Shown in pieces: positions 48,239 through 60,443 of a stretch of 64,000 nucleotides of DNA. The notes beneath the pieces are model-generated. The model was not told the origin of the DNA. It was given only the letters and a program-made list of their open reading frames with translations, and made no database searches. Where the stretch lies: the NCBI GenBank assembly GCA_033030425.1, contig JAUFSD010000003.1:2666001-2730000 (forward strand), given 5' to 3'. The translations under genes were made by a program, and so were the position numbers. Every line of letters begins with the position of its first letter. Position 1 is the stretch's first letter. The stretch comes from Verpa conica (Eukaryota; Ascomycota; Pezizomycetes; Pezizales; Morchellaceae).

Positions 48239-51200
48239 CTATAAAATCCCCCACCCACCTTCTCCCTTTCCGCTTTCAACATTCGTAAGCGTTGTCACCT
48301 CCGTTCCAGCGGTAATCTTAACACTCTTCTCCCCAGTCCACTCTACATCTACAACCCCTAACCTCCTCGCATTTTTTAAGATCTCTTTCCTCTTTGGTTG
48401 TAGTACACCAGGGGGTCCATCACTCCCCCCAATAAAACTTAATATACCTGTAACGAACTTCCACACAAAGAGCATGTTATCCTCGAGGTCAATAGCAACT
48501 AGATACTTTCCTTCAAGGCTGAAAGAGAGGAAGTTTGCAAGATTGTGGTGACCTTGGAGGATATTCATTTCTGTTGCGGACTTGAGGTCGAAGATGAGGA
48601 TGATACCGGGGGATACACTTAATGCAAGTCGCTGCGTAGGGCGGTGGAAAGTAATACTAGGGTAGGCTTCAACCATCTCGTTTACGAGTTCCGTTACCGT
48701 TGGTAAGACTTTTTCACGTAGTGGAGAGCTGGGGTCGAGGATCTTCACGACTGCTGCAACAATGAGGTTAAGTACGTCTCGGAATAAGATTGCATCTTCG
48801 CGGACGATTATGGTGACGATGCGCATGGCGGCTACGCAGATGTTGACGGCGGTGGACATGGTTGTTGTGTTAACTTGGGCTGGTGAGGAAGTGCCATGAG
48901 CTATGTTGTTTGCAAGGCCGGACCCAAGGAGGGGAGAGTTTGAACGAGCGATGGAGAGAATGCAACTATGGAGTATTTTACGGCGTGCTTCGGAGAATTG
49001 GTCAGGATGGGAAGAAGAAATGCGGATTAGGATATGGATCACCTAAACTATTAGCTAGGCCCTAGAATATGAGGTAAAGTAGTTATACTTCGGCGGGATC
49101 AAAGAGAGATTGGAAAGTAGACCAGCCATCACCGACCAATTCAATTGCGGTGTCTTGGAAGTTGGGATTACTATCGCCAAGTAAAAGTTCTACCGAAAGT
49201 GCTACATTCCTCTTCACACTGTATCTGTAATCAGCATCGCCCCCTTTTTAAAATATCTAAGGTTTCAACTCACCTCGCTTCGATCTTATCTGGATAATCT
49301 GCTGTCAGCTTCCCTAGAATCACAACACTCCTCACTACATCCTTCGAAGAAAATAATTCTGGCGGTACCAAAACGGGCACTGAATCCATTAACACAAGTC
49401 AACCCCGGAACATACGCCCACTCCTCTCCTAGAAAAACTTACAGAACCTTGACCAATACCCCACTGCCTGAGTTTTATTTTCATCTGTCAAGCGTTGCAT
49501 ACATATATGCATACCTATTCTTGCAGCCTTCCTCACGAGTGCTAACTCATGCACCAAATATCAGCGGGGGGTATCCGACCACGAGACAGGGAATTACGTA
49601 CAATTCCTATCCATCCAATACTTTGCAAAAACCCCCAAAGCTGGTGCTCTTCTCGCATCTTTTTGGTTCTCCAAAGCCCTTTCGATCACAGTATCAAAAA
49701 ACTCTTCTTTCCCCGCTGCTGCCAACAGTCCCCCAATAAGTGATAATGCAGCAAGCAATACGATACTCGTAACAGTGTTCCCGATTCCCCAAACTTTGTC
49801 TTTATTGCGTATAACTGCTTCTGGTGATAGTAGGGATATATGTCTCCCTGCCCCAATCTGCCCCAACACCGCCGGCATCTTCCTCTTGAAGAAATAGCCT
49901 GCTACTGCCGTCCACCACTCATAATCATCTTCTTTTTCCCACCCTAGCAGCTCCTCTATTCCGCCTGGAACCAAAGAAGTGAGCAATGACTTCGCTGTGA
50001 TGAGTGCTGGGTGATTCCCTATAACAACTCTTTCACTCCGTCTAGTTCTTTCTTTGGCCACATCAACAGCTGCTTTCAAAGTTTCAAGCACATTCTTAAC
50101 ATCGACCACCGCTGTCGGTAGCCCTTCTTCACAAAACCGTTGACAGGCCTTCATAATCCCATCTCCATTCGATCCCTCTCCTTCTTCTTCTCTATCCTCT
50201 TCTTCAATCTCAAAGCTCCCCACTCTAACCTCGCGCCATCCCTCATCTGCTAGGTCTGCCGCATACACGCCTCCATTCATCTCGCTGCCACGACTCGATG
50301 GCGGGGGCTTCAGCACACCACCTTCTTCCTCACCAAGGTCCCATTCCCGCCTTGCAGAGTCTTCGTATGTGAGAAGGACTATATTCTGCGAGGTTTTGGT
50401 AGCGAAGGATACGAGTTGGAGATAGTCATGTGATGGGAATGTTGCCATAATCCTAGCGCGCTCCACATCAACTATTGAAGCAGTGCCATCAGAGGAGGAG
50501 ATGAAGAGCGTTGAGCGGAGTCGTTTTCCAAGGTTTGAGGGGAGTAGGTTTGCAGACGAAATAGGGGTCGCTGATAGAGGGAGACGTTTTGTCGATTGGA
50601 ATGAAGGTGCCTCGACAATAAAGAGTTCTCCGGCGGCACTACCGACAACGAGGTACTCCTTTCCACCTTGAATTCCAGAATGACGGCCAGAGCCTATATA
50701 TTCGCCCACTCTAACTCGTTTGAGAAGGCAGATTCGGGCGGTTGTGGGGATGTAAACTTGTTTGATTGGGTCGTTGTATGATAGGAGAAATGACGGTAGG
50801 GTGTGGAGACGGAGAATATACCCATGGGCAAAGACCATCATGTTTGCAAATACAGTTGAACAAGTGCATAATGGCATTTCATCTGGTGGTGGGGGTGGAG
50901 TAAATAGGACTGGTTTTTCAATACACAAGTTAGTCGAGTGATATATGCGAGAGGAGAATCACTGTCAATGATATTTAGAAATTATAATTATTGGAGTTTA
51001 GAACAAGCACACCTTCATTATTATCATTCCACTTGATGTCACCGACGTCTTTAAGAGAAAAAATTCCAACGGCAAAACCACCTTGGGGAGCACAAGTCCC
51101 AGATTTTACCCTCTTATCTAAAGCTGACCGGGAGAACGATGCTACCACCCAATCACCCTTCCTTTCTGTGAAAGCCATTACCACCGTTTTTTTATCTTCT

Positions 51201-52168
51201 CTTACTGGTTTTGGGTGAAAAAATGTGTCAGAATGGCTCCACAGGCCCTCTTCTCCACGTTGGATAATATATCCGTTCCCATTGCTGGCCCATACAAAAA
51301 CCACCCCCTTCTTCTCGAAAGTTTCATACCCAATAATATCAGCACCTCCGTCCATCCCGACCGATTTCCTAAGAATAAATGAATGAGGGCCCTCCGTAGC
51401 ATAAACCCTCACTCCTTGACGCTGCACAAGAATATAGTCCTTTTCTGAAGCCCTTTCAAACCCGATGGTAATACCCCACTCATCCCGTTTCTCAATACTA
51501 AACTGGCGTTGATAATCCTTCTCCAAGCCAACGGTCACCATAGCACCACGTCCTTCTAGTGGCGATCGTTTCTCCAGAATCCACCCTTGGACTTTTCCCT
51601 CGGGCATCAAAGTTAGTATCTCACGACCCCCAATCGCTACAGCTGGTAATGGCCAATCAACACCCCCAGTCCACAATAAGATTTTCTCCAGCGTTTCCGC
51701 GTTTAGGACGACAATTTCTGTGCTACAGCCGTAAACAATAATCACAGGATCCAGGGCACCACCATCCTCGATAGTAGTATGCCCTTCGATAATCCTGAAA
51801 CCCCTCGGCTTTGAAGAAATAGTCGATGAGACAGACTGCAGACACCGCCCGTCACTCAAAGACCACTTACTCATCCTACCTGTTGAGTCCAGGCTGACTA
51901 GCAGCAGCTCCTTCTCACCCTCTGTACGTACAAGCAGTGTATCTAGAGCTATTATAGCAGCTTTGTGTCCACTGAGACGGGCATGGGGGCTCAATGTGAC
52001 CATGGTGGGGTCGACATCGGTGGAGACTAGGAGCAACTCGCCACATGAGAGACCGAGGAGAAGCCATTGTGAGAGGAACTTGGCTACTGTGATTGTCGAT
52101 GAGGGAGGGGCAAAGGAGGTGTCAGAATCCCAGTAGGCAAAGGGGAGGAGAAACGACGGGGAGGCCAT
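48239..52168 (-). CDS. WDR7/rabconnectin-3beta-like WD40 protein
   Basis: Six exons, 52168-51013, 50909-49602, 49541-49443, 49379-49274, 49224-49089 and 49042-48239, give 1202 residues in frame. The N-terminal part has WD40-type blades (GHKAAIIALDTLL then GRMSKWSLSDGRC), and blades recur around GKEYLVVGSAAGELFIVEAP and LFISSSDGTASIVDVERA. The middle is helical (EELLGWEKEDDYEWW). The C-terminal third carries helical repeats, then a final blade pair with FHRPTQRLALSVSPG and IILIFDLKSATEMNILQGHH, a strong signature of WDR7/WDR72. In animals WDR7 (Rbcn-3beta) works with DMXL proteins to assemble and regulate V-ATPase. Budding yeast RAVE has Rav1 but no such subunit, so the role here is inferred. 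All five introns are short with good branch sites; the small exons 3-5 were fixed by frame and by continuity of the helical repeats. Confidence 0.88.
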
Positions 52169-52750
52169 TGGGGCAAGCTAGGGCAAGAGCTGGGGAGGTG
52201 GTGTTGGGAATTGCTGGAAAGGGTTAGGATGATTTGAGCCTCATCACGTGAAAGTGTGGGACTGACGTGATTACCGGTGCAGCCATGCGGTGTTGTTTCC
52301 GTGTCGGGGTGTAACGTCTGTGTATTAAGAGCATATCTGTCTTGATCTCGAGTTCCCAGGCTCCATGGGAATTACAGGAACATAGAATAATATAATACAG
52401 GATGCATATCTAGTAAAGCCCAGATCTAAACAAAGAGCCTCAAAAACCCCGGCACGTTATAGCCGTTGAGCGCCACACGGAACTGTTTCATCTCCTTCTC
52501 CCATGCTCGCCTCTTTGCCATAAATAGATTCTCGAGTGTACCCGTTGGGATACTTATATTGAAAACCCCGTTGCTTCTTCAGTTTCTATCATCAGCCTAT
52601 CATCTATCTCACCTTCTCCCCTTTCTACATCCGGAATCAGGATTATCAACAGAACGCACCACCCATCACTGACGTTAATCCCCCCTCAATTGCTACAGTC
52701 AAAGCTACACTTCTCCTACTTTGGCATCAGAGGGGCGAGCACAGTCCACA
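52169..52750. promoter_or_regulatory. Shared divergent promoter region
   Basis: The WDR7-like gene (minus) and the glutaredoxin gene (plus) start 582 bases apart, head to head. The interval should hold both promoters; no specific operator was identified. Confidence 0.5.
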
Positions 52751-53594
52751 ATGCCATCCTCTCGCCGGGTCAAGCTGTTTGGCGTTGCAGCAATAACAGT
52801 CGTTCTCATAATCCTTTATCTTAACGTCCGTTCCCTCCATACACAAAAGTCATCCATCCATCCCCACTAACCCCTCATAGTCAGGCTCCTACTCCGGCTC
52901 AACCAACCAATCTCGTTATCTCAAGTCACTCGTCGAGGTTTCAGAGCGTGAACGTCTACTCCGCCAACAAACCGAGTCCCTCGTACCTCCTGCAGACCAC
53001 AGTCAAGACCTCACAGATACAGCCGGTGTGACCGAGCGTCTGCGTGAAGCTGAGGATGCAGCTAAAAAGGCAGCTACAGATAAAGCGGGACCGAAACCGG
53101 ACTCACCAAAAAAAGTCGAAGAGAGCATGAAGGGGCGGAAAGGAGCTAAGAAGAATGATGACCAAGTAGTTGTGGACTCAGAGGCAGAGTATGATCCGTT
53201 AGTGGAGATTGCTGGCTACTTAAAACGTGCTCCTAGTATGTTCCCCTTCTCATACTTAGCTCCTTTATGATTATTGACTTATTGCGTAGTTGTCATCTTC
53301 TCGAAATCATACTGCCAGTACTCCCGGCGGGCTAAAACGCTCCTCTTAGAACGCTACAACATAGTCCCACCGCCTCTCGTTGTAGAGCTTGATCAGCATG
53401 AACACGGGGCTGAGTTGCAGGCAGCGCTCGGGAAGCAGACTGGGCGGAGAACGGTGCCGAATATTATGATCTCTGGGAAAAGTATTGGTGGGAGTGACGA
53501 TGTGTATGCATTAGAGGAGGAGGGGACGCTAGCCGATACTATTAAGAAGATGGGGGGGAAGAGGGTTACGCAGATTTCGAGACTTAAGGATTAG
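52751..53594 (+). CDS. Membrane-anchored glutaredoxin of the secretory pathway (Grx6/7-like)
   Basis: Three exons, 52751-52825, 52881-53235 and 53290-53594, give 244 residues. Residues 8-24 form an N-terminal anchor (LFGVAAITVVLIILYL), followed by a polar Lys/Glu-rich stem of about 110 residues with coiled-coil character. The glutaredoxin fold runs from about residue 132: IVIFSKSYCQYS holds the active site Cys152-Gln-Tyr-Ser (monothiol-like CxYS, as in yeast Grx6/Grx7). The cis-Pro motif TVPNIMI is at 198-204 and the glutathione-binding GGSDD at 210-214. Family members reside in ER/Golgi with the domain in the lumen. Splicing is needed both to attach the anchor and to complete the first strand. 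The first donor, GTCCGT, is unusual, but its 55-base intron has a good CACTAAC branch site and keeps the frame. Confidence 0.9.
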
Positions 53595-55196
53595 GGTTTT
53601 CTGACTGGGCTAGGGCCACTATAGCATGGGATTACATCTGGGTATTTTGGGTTTCTTGCGTTAATATAAATTTTGTTGTGATTATTTTTACATGTAGTAT
53701 ATTCCGATTGTGGGGGAATTGATTTTAGGATTGGCTCTAGGAATGGTATTACTAGGTCTGTTGGACGCCCAATCCTACTGGAGACACAACCCCACGATCT
53801 CAGCAGGGGACCCCTCTAAAGAACACAAGAAATGATATGGGACCGCCTGTGCGCTGATCTGCAGCCAAACCTCTTATCTCTAGGCAGTATGTCGTATCAG
53901 GTTTCGAGACCTAAACACAGCAAAGATTGCCAAGAGGAATCAAATACAATACACACTAATTACTCCAAGACAATAACAAACAAGACAACCACGAGAATTT
54001 TTCTTTTATTTGGGTCTAATATTTGCCAAACAAACCGTTGAAGCATGGAGAGAGACATTGAAAATGGCCAAAGCACGAGTGATTAGATATGACCTCACGA
54101 CTTATCAGATCCCAATCCCTCACTATTGTAACGGTCCCACAAACCAACACCAACACCAACTAAGAGACTAAGAGAGGAGAGCAAAAAGAATACCTAACCA
54201 CCTACCTAATGCACATCTCCATAATATTCTTCTGCAAGACACACCGATTGGGGGGATCATCAAGGGCAAGACCATCTCGGCATCTCTGTGGCTGGGTGCC
54301 GATTGGCCATTCTCATCTTGTCTGTGCTCAGGCCCAACCCCATGGCATGGACGGGAGAGGAGATTATTGGAATGAGTGTTTATGCGGTGGTGTGTGGTTT
54401 GTGCTCCCCCAGTTCCCAGTAACCACGGTGTAGTTTCGCAATTACCTATCGACTGGAAGTGCAAGTTCCCGCGAAACCCCTTTCCAAGAGAAGGGCCTGA
54501 TCCACTGGGCGTTTTCTCGTGGGCGTTTTCCCCTCTTTCTTGAGGGAGTTGTTTTCTGTCTTCTATTCCCTCCCCCACACGCACATAACACATACTTCTG
54601 TGCTTCAAACGATACTCCGTTCAGTGTTCAGTCCACGCCTCAGTCAGTCCCCTTGCTTCCTGTCGTCCAGCACCTGCATTGTGCCTTGTGCCTGCCTTTC
54701 TTGCTTACTCGACAACAACCGATCGAATCAGATCAGTAGTCTGCCTCCTCGCTTGGACTTTGTGCAACGAGCTTGCTCTGTTTGAAGCGTGTTAGGTGAG
54801 AGTGTGAGGGATTTGCCTCAGGGGTTTTTCTTCCTAACAAACAAAAACACCAACCACGGAAAAAAATTCCCCCTGTAGTTCGGGTTTACGGCGGAGACAA
54901 AAAAGAGGGTTGGAAGTTCTTGTCCTTGTTTATGAGAAACGAAAGATCGTCCCGTTAATTAGTTTCTTCTGGGGACCGGCTTTAATAGATCTCGCTCGGG
55001 TTTCGGAGCATTCCAGATCAGCCTCTTCTCTTTTTTACAGGGCCTTCCCTCCCCCAGGATTACGAACCAGCCACAAACATATGGAACGGTAGCCTACATA
55101 CAAACTAAAGACTTTCCCTCCCAATCCCTTACCTCCTCTCCATAAGAGAAAGAAAGACAGACATACAGAAAAGAAAAGAAAAAGAGAAACCGCATC
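53595..55196. other. Intergenic region and probable long leader of the hydrolase gene
   Basis: No gene is supported; frames at 53832-54041, 54168-54608 and 54519-54785 overlap across strands. Pyrimidine-rich runs near 54560-54680 and the A/G-rich run (AGAAAG units) at 55141-55190 resemble the long structured leaders of fungal genes. Confidence 0.5.
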
Positions 55197-57572
55197 ATGG
55201 CATCCTCACTTCCTCCACCGCCCCCACGGGACCCTGCAATTCCCCAACACCGGCACTCGCATCAACCAACAAGCACGACGACCCCTCGACACCACCGCGA
55301 AAAGTCCGCCAACCCCCGACGAAAATCTATTCATTCCCGCCATCGCTCACTCTCATCTGCGGGGTCTCCAGAGGTGATAACGAATCTTGTCGACTCCCTC
55401 AGTAAGCTCTCACCAGGGCCTCTTGAGAATCCAGCACTGTACGGGACTCTAGCTCCCCCACCTAGTCACAATCCGCCGCATAGGAGGGATCACTCGGACT
55501 ATGACTATACTGTGGGCGCTGGGCGAGAGCATGCATATCTCCATCCAGACGACGCCGCGTTGGCGCCCGTTGTGAGGACTGCTAAGCCGCCGAGTGGTTT
55601 CTCGGTGCATACGAATGGCTCTAATGATTCAGGTAGGAGTTCATATTCGGGGATATCGGTCGGTAAGGGTGGTGTCGATATCCCGAATTATGTTAGGAAT
55701 TACATGAACGGTGCTGCCGGTACAGGGAAATCACTTCATGAGAGGAAGAACTCACGAGAGAGTGGGAAGAGCTCAAGGCGGGACGGAAGCAGGTTGAATT
55801 ACGTCTCTTCAAAGGAAAGAATCAAGATGGAGAAGGCTAGGGAATTAGAAAGGGAGCGTGATAATGAAAGAGAGCTGAGAATGAGTGTAGCTGGGGTCTT
55901 GAGTGCGACTGGCGGGATTGATACTGCAGGAAAGGGGAAGGGTGTAGCTGAAGATATTACAAGGCATATACCCCAACGATCAAGTAGCTATGGGAAGGGA
56001 TCTCCTCATAATCCGCACAGTTTTCCAGCAGCATTGGTTACAAGCACTGCTCCCATGCACATTACGTCCCCGCTTGGCTCCCCATTGTTCGCACCAAGTG
56101 GCTCTCCGTACGAAGACGATGATGACGATGGTGCTGCCCCACCTCCAGATCTCCCAAAGACCCGACCAGAAAAGGCAAAACGAAACTCCAAGCAAAATAT
56201 TTACCCAAAGCGCTCCGACAGCCTTCGCGCCCCACCTAACCGCTCACCCAACAAAGCAAAACGCCAGTCCGATCCAGTTCCCCACAGCAGCTATCCGCAA
56301 GCCTCACCACCGCGCCCCTCATTCCAAAGCACTCCTGAGCAACAGCGCCCATCCTCCGCAGACTCAATTGACGACGCTGTAGATGCATACTTATGTTCCC
56401 CGCGCCTCTCCCAAAAGATCCGTATGCCCACCACCGGTCGTGTCATCTCCTTCTCAGAAGTTGGCGATCCTAGCGGCTTCGCGGTCTTTGTATGTGTTGG
56501 GATGGGTCTAACCCGCTATGTGACCGCCTTCTACGATGAGCTTGCATTAACACTTGGTCTCCGCCTTATCACGCCCGACCGGCCTGGGGTTGGGGAATCA
56601 GACTCTATAGATGAGACAGAGAGGACTGTTCTCAATTGGCCTGATGACGTCTTGTACATTTGTCAATCTCTCAAAATTACAAAATTCTCTATTCTTGCCC
56701 ACTCTGCCGGAGCTATCTATGCACTTGCGACAGCGCTGCGAATGCCCAGTCATATCCGCGGAAAGATCCATCTCCTTGCGCCTTGGATTCCGCCATCACA
56801 GATGGAGGGTGTTGTCTCCTCTGGTACAGAGAAGGGTGAGAAAGTCGGGTCGGTACCGACATCGCAGCGGATTCTCCGTGCGCTGCCAACGCCGATTCTG
56901 AAAGCTGCAAACTCATCCTTCATGTCAGCAACCTCTTCATCCCTTACAACCTCACTCCCAAGGACAGGAGGTAAAAGCCGGAAGAAAGCATCTCGTTCTT
57001 CATCTCATGAAGCCAAAGATGCAGCAAAGGCTGCTGCGGCGGCGGCTGCGGCAGCAAAGGGGGATGGTGATGCAACTTCTGGAACTAGCTCCTCTCTCAA
57101 TGCCACAAAAGATGGCGAGACTGTAGGTGAAGCTGTAGAAAAGGCTCCCGAGATGGACGCATTTGCTTTAGCACTTGCATCTGTGGCTGAGAAGGAACGG
57201 CAGATGTCATATGATGAGCGTCTCACACACGCAATCTGGACACTGTCAACGCGGAATGCAAACCCGGCTGTAGATCTTCTTGTGTGTCTTGAGCGGAATA
57301 GGCCAGTGGGCTTTAGATACGTTGATATCACACGGCCTGTTGTGATTCATCACGGCACGAAGGATACGAGAGTCCCAGTTGAGAATGTCAAGTGGCTGGG
57401 TAAGACGATGAAAAGGTGTGAGGTGAGAGTCTTGGCGAATGAAGGGCATGGATTGATGGCTAGTGCGATGGTTATGGGTGGAGTGCTAGATGAGATTGCG
57501 ACTGAGTGGAGGGACTGGAAGAAGGCTGCTGAGGGGGGAGAAGTGCAGGATGGGGGGATAGAGAGAAGATAA
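55197..57572 (+). CDS. Alpha/beta hydrolase with long disordered N-terminus
   Basis: Single-exon frame of 791 residues. The first 390 or so are low-complexity: Pro/His/Ser/Arg-rich, with an acidic DDDDDG patch and a Lys/Glu-rich coiled stretch (RIKMEKARELERERDNEREL). The catalytic half starts near residue 410: GRVISFSEVGDPSGFAVFV, then the oxyanion-region LITPDRPGVGESDS. The nucleophile elbow is A-H-S-A-G with Ser503. The acid is Asp723 in HHGTKDTRVP and the base is His751 in NEGHGLM. An Ala run (about 610-622) and a Ser/Lys-rich insert split the cap region. This architecture is conserved in filamentous fungi but I know of no assigned substrate. The first glycine of the usual G-x-S-x-G is Ala, which is tolerated. 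The start at 55197 follows a purine-rich leader and no upstream in-frame ATG competes. Confidence 0.88.
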   Translation: MASSLPPPPPRDPAIPQHRHSHQPTSTTTPRHHREKSANPRRKSIHSRHRSLSSAGSPEVITNLVDSLSKLSPGPLENPALYGTLAPPPSHNPPHRRDHSDYDYTVGAGREHAYLHPDDAALAPVVRTAKPPSGFSVHTNGSNDSGRSSYSGISVGKGGVDIPNYVRNYMNGAAGTGKSLHERKNSRESGKSSRRDGSRLNYVSSKERIKMEKARELERERDNERELRMSVAGVLSATGGIDTAGKGKGVAEDITRHIPQRSSSYGKGSPHNPHSFPAALVTSTAPMHITSPLGSPLFAPSGSPYEDDDDDGAAPPPDLPKTRPEKAKRNSKQNIYPKRSDSLRAPPNRSPNKAKRQSDPVPHSSYPQASPPRPSFQSTPEQQRPSSADSIDDAVDAYLCSPRLSQKIRMPTTGRVISFSEVGDPSGFAVFVCVGMGLTRYVTAFYDELALTLGLRLITPDRPGVGESDSIDETERTVLNWPDDVLYICQSLKITKFSILAHSAGAIYALATALRMPSHIRGKIHLLAPWIPPSQMEGVVSSGTEKGEKVGSVPTSQRILRALPTPILKAANSSFMSATSSSLTTSLPRTGGKSRKKASRSSSHEAKDAAKAAAAAAAAAKGDGDATSGTSSSLNATKDGETVGEAVEKAPEMDAFALALASVAEKERQMSYDERLTHAIWTLSTRNANPAVDLLVCLERNRPVGFRYVDITRPVVIHHGTKDTRVPVENVKWLGKTMKRCEVRVLANEGHGLMASAMVMGGVLDEIATEWRDWKKAAEGGEVQDGGIERR

Positions 57573-58891
57573 CTGGAATAGGTTGTTTTGTAGTTAATTA
57601 ACTTCCGTTTGAGTTTAAGAGTGAAAGGATTTGGCTTTTTTGTTCTTTTTTTGTTCTTTGTCTTTTGCGGGAAAGCGGGTTGATACTGGGCCTTTTGTTT
57701 CAATGTTTTATTGTTTTATTGTTTTATAAAATTTTCCACCCCAACTAACTATTCTTAATAGCCTTTATGACGCATTTACGCTTCTATTTCAATTTCCGTC
57801 TCTGCGATTGTTTTGGTTGGTATCCTGTATTCATTCCTTTCCTTTCCGCTCCTTTTTTGTGGCGGATGATTACCTCAGTCTATTCATTTACAAGTGCCTA
57901 GTTAGCGGGCTGTATTTTTCCTTTCCTTTTCTTTGGTCATTTCCCTATTGGGTTTACTCCTTATTCACAAGGGTATATTAGTTAGCCTCATTGTAAAAAA
58001 AAAAGGGAAAAGTGTTGAAGGCTGAAGTGGTTCATATTACTTATATTCTCCGATTGGTGAATCCTGTCTTGTGCCTAGTATCTATAATAGATTTGTGAGA
58101 TTGAATTATCCCCTGAGGAAGGGGAGGGGGGAGAGTGATTTAGATTAGTTAGAGCGGAGTTTTGTCCTTAGATAATAGATATGTAGTTTAGTCTTAATAT
58201 GTATCATAGGGTAATCGGATACTTATACCTGGCATATTACATGATCCGGGCCCTGAATAGACCCCGGAGTGACATGACGCGTGCGCACGTGGCATAAGCA
58301 TTGCGAATACCACCGGGGCCGAGTAAGCTAAAAATGAACTGTCTGTGAATCACGAGTGATGGCCCATGACTCCATTTACCTCACCTCACCTCACCCCCAT
58401 CCTCTCCCGTTCCCCACAACATGCTGTCATTCTGTCATGCTGTCAGGCCACTGGCGCGATGTTTTGTTGGGATGATACGATGGCTCGGACGTGTACACGG
58501 TCAACGGGTGATTAGCGTTAAGGGTACATGGTACAAGTCACTATGTCTCAAGCCAAATCAAGCAAAGTCAATCTACCGCGAGCGAGTGATATGCCGTGAA
58601 TATGATCATTGACCGCTCAAAAGGACACTTTTCATATTATCTAGTATTTTCCATTTTGGTCATTACCCGTGATCCCTGCCCCCCCCAACCACAACCGAAC
58701 CCTGTATCCTTTCCAACATGTAATTGCAATCATGCTACATAGCGTATTTCTTTCAACAGACAAAACTTTCTTTTGTAAAAATACATATCCCATAAAAGCT
58801 GTATAGGAAAAAAAAATCCGAACGAAAAAAGGAAAACACATCTATCCAAGTCTAAAAAAGACTTAAATCTACTTGAAATCAAGGGTATCTT
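57573..58891. other. Intergenic region between convergent genes
   Basis: T-rich 3' flank of the hydrolase gene, then the 3' flank of the WBP1 gene. A short CCTCA tandem (three to four units) lies near 58379-58396. No gene is seen. Confidence 0.55.
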
Positions 58892-60443
58892 TTACTGGCT
58901 TTTCTTTCCCTTCTTGGAAGAAGCCACAGGAGCGCTCCAAAGCCATAGGCCACAGAATACCACCCATCCCACCACGGTAACTGCAATCCCCGCCATCCAC
59001 ACCCATGCTCCAGAGATGTCCCAACTCCTGGTATACTCGTCATGCGCAAAGTGTCTCACAGTGACCGAATACTTCTCATCAACGCTAGTTGTGAATGGGC
59101 GCTTGTAGTTTACGCGGAACGCAAAGACTCCGTGTTGGTCAGGGATCTTGAAAGAGGTTGAGTAGGTTGTTGAGTTAGGCGAAAACACAGAGGGAACAAG
59201 TGAAATGCGGTAGTAGGGGTCTAGCATAGTGAATTCAAGTTGGAGGGAGTCTGTAGGGGGAACAGTGAAGGGGGCCCAGTGATCGGATTTGTACTCGGCG
59301 AGTTCGATCTCAAAGGTCTGTGGAGCTTAGTACATCAAATTACGTGAAACTAGGTAAATAGGACTACGTACGACATCGTTTTTGATCCTATAGAGACTAG
59401 GATTGATTTGGGCATTGGTTTCATTGGTAAGGTAGTGCTTGATGCCCAAAACTTTGACAACACCAGTTTCCTTGAAAGTCCAGGCTGTAACCTCTTTTCC
59501 AAAAGCTCTGTTCGCAACCTTGACTTTCTTGGCGCTACCAGGTGGCTTCACATTAAGGCTGTAAAATGCATCCGAGAACATTTCAGTACTCCCAGAGATA
59601 GTAATACGAGCATTGTTTCTTGCCTGAAGAGACGAAACTAGGTGCAGCTGACTCCCTGCGCTCCACGGGTCCTCAGCATAGATGGTATCCTCCTTGGTGT
59701 CGTATGCATAACTCGTCCTTCCAGCCGTCAAGATTGGGTTAATCAAGGGTCCATTCCCGAGGGTGTGGCCGACACCACGGAATGCGATCAGGCCATCCTC
59801 AGAACCAACCCCCGAGAAGTAGTTTTGCTTAGACGACGATACTTGAGGACGCTTCACGAGGACCAGGTCGTGCTTCTCGGTGGAGAGTGTGTCGTAGGAG
59901 AAATGGTCAACAACGAGGTAATCCCGCGGGGGGAGGTTGATTTCGAGCTCGCGCGCGAACTCGCGGGTTTGTTCGGGTGTGCTGGTGGGTGAAGTGAGGA
60001 TCAAGATGTTACCTTCCTGGTTTGCGAATTGAAGGAGGAGTTGGGGTGTGAGGGCAGGTCCATAGCCTGCGAGTTTGTTAGGGATATGTGATAAAGCGAA
60101 TAATAGGGTTGATAAAATTACCCTTTGACGTTGGAGGAAAGAGGATGAGATTGTCATACTCTCGCTGTCCATGAGCGAACAAAGACAAGCTCTCAGTCTT
60201 TGGTGACTCGAAATTGAGTTCGTAACCTCTCTCTGCAGCAAAATTTCAGCGCACTAAATTCAATTGAGTTTTGGAACACAAATCAATCAAACCTTTAAGA
60301 TCCCCAAAGAACTGCGAATAGCTCGCCTTCTGATCTGTGTCCTCCAAGACAACCAGCAGCCGTGAACCCGTCAACGAAGCAGCGAAAGCTACCGACGAGA
60401 ATAAACTGAAAGCACCAAACAGAGAGTAGAGACGTGAGGCCAT
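58892..60443 (-). CDS. WBP1: Oligosaccharyltransferase 48-kDa subunit (Wbp1/OST48)
   Basis: Four exons, 60443-60293, 60232-60122, 60066-59372 and 59317-58892, give 460 residues, close to the usual size. The protein is an essential ER-membrane subunit of the complex that transfers the lipid-linked glycan to Asn-X-Ser/Thr. A signal peptide fills about residues 1-22 (MASRLYSLFGAFSLFSSVAF). Family blocks follow: RLLVVLEDTDQKASYSQFF, GYELNFESPK, YDNLILFPPTSKG, LVVDHFSYD, FRGVGHTLGNGPLINPIL, the lumenal TAWTFKETGVVKV, HYLTNETNAQINPSLYRIKND, and YKRPFTTSVDEKYSVTVRHF. A transmembrane span (GAWVWMAGIAVTVVGWVVFC) near the end and a lysine-rich cytosolic tail ending KKGKKSQ resemble the di-lysine ER-retention tails of the family. 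An in-frame ATG ten codons upstream (60473) is possible, but the chosen start gives the better signal peptide. It diverges from the helicase gene. Confidence 0.95.

Noticed and set aside
54168..54608. 146-codon minus frame in the hydrolase leader
   Set aside because: Non-repetitive but featureless, overlapped by plus frames, and positioned inside the probable leader or promoter of the hydrolase gene.
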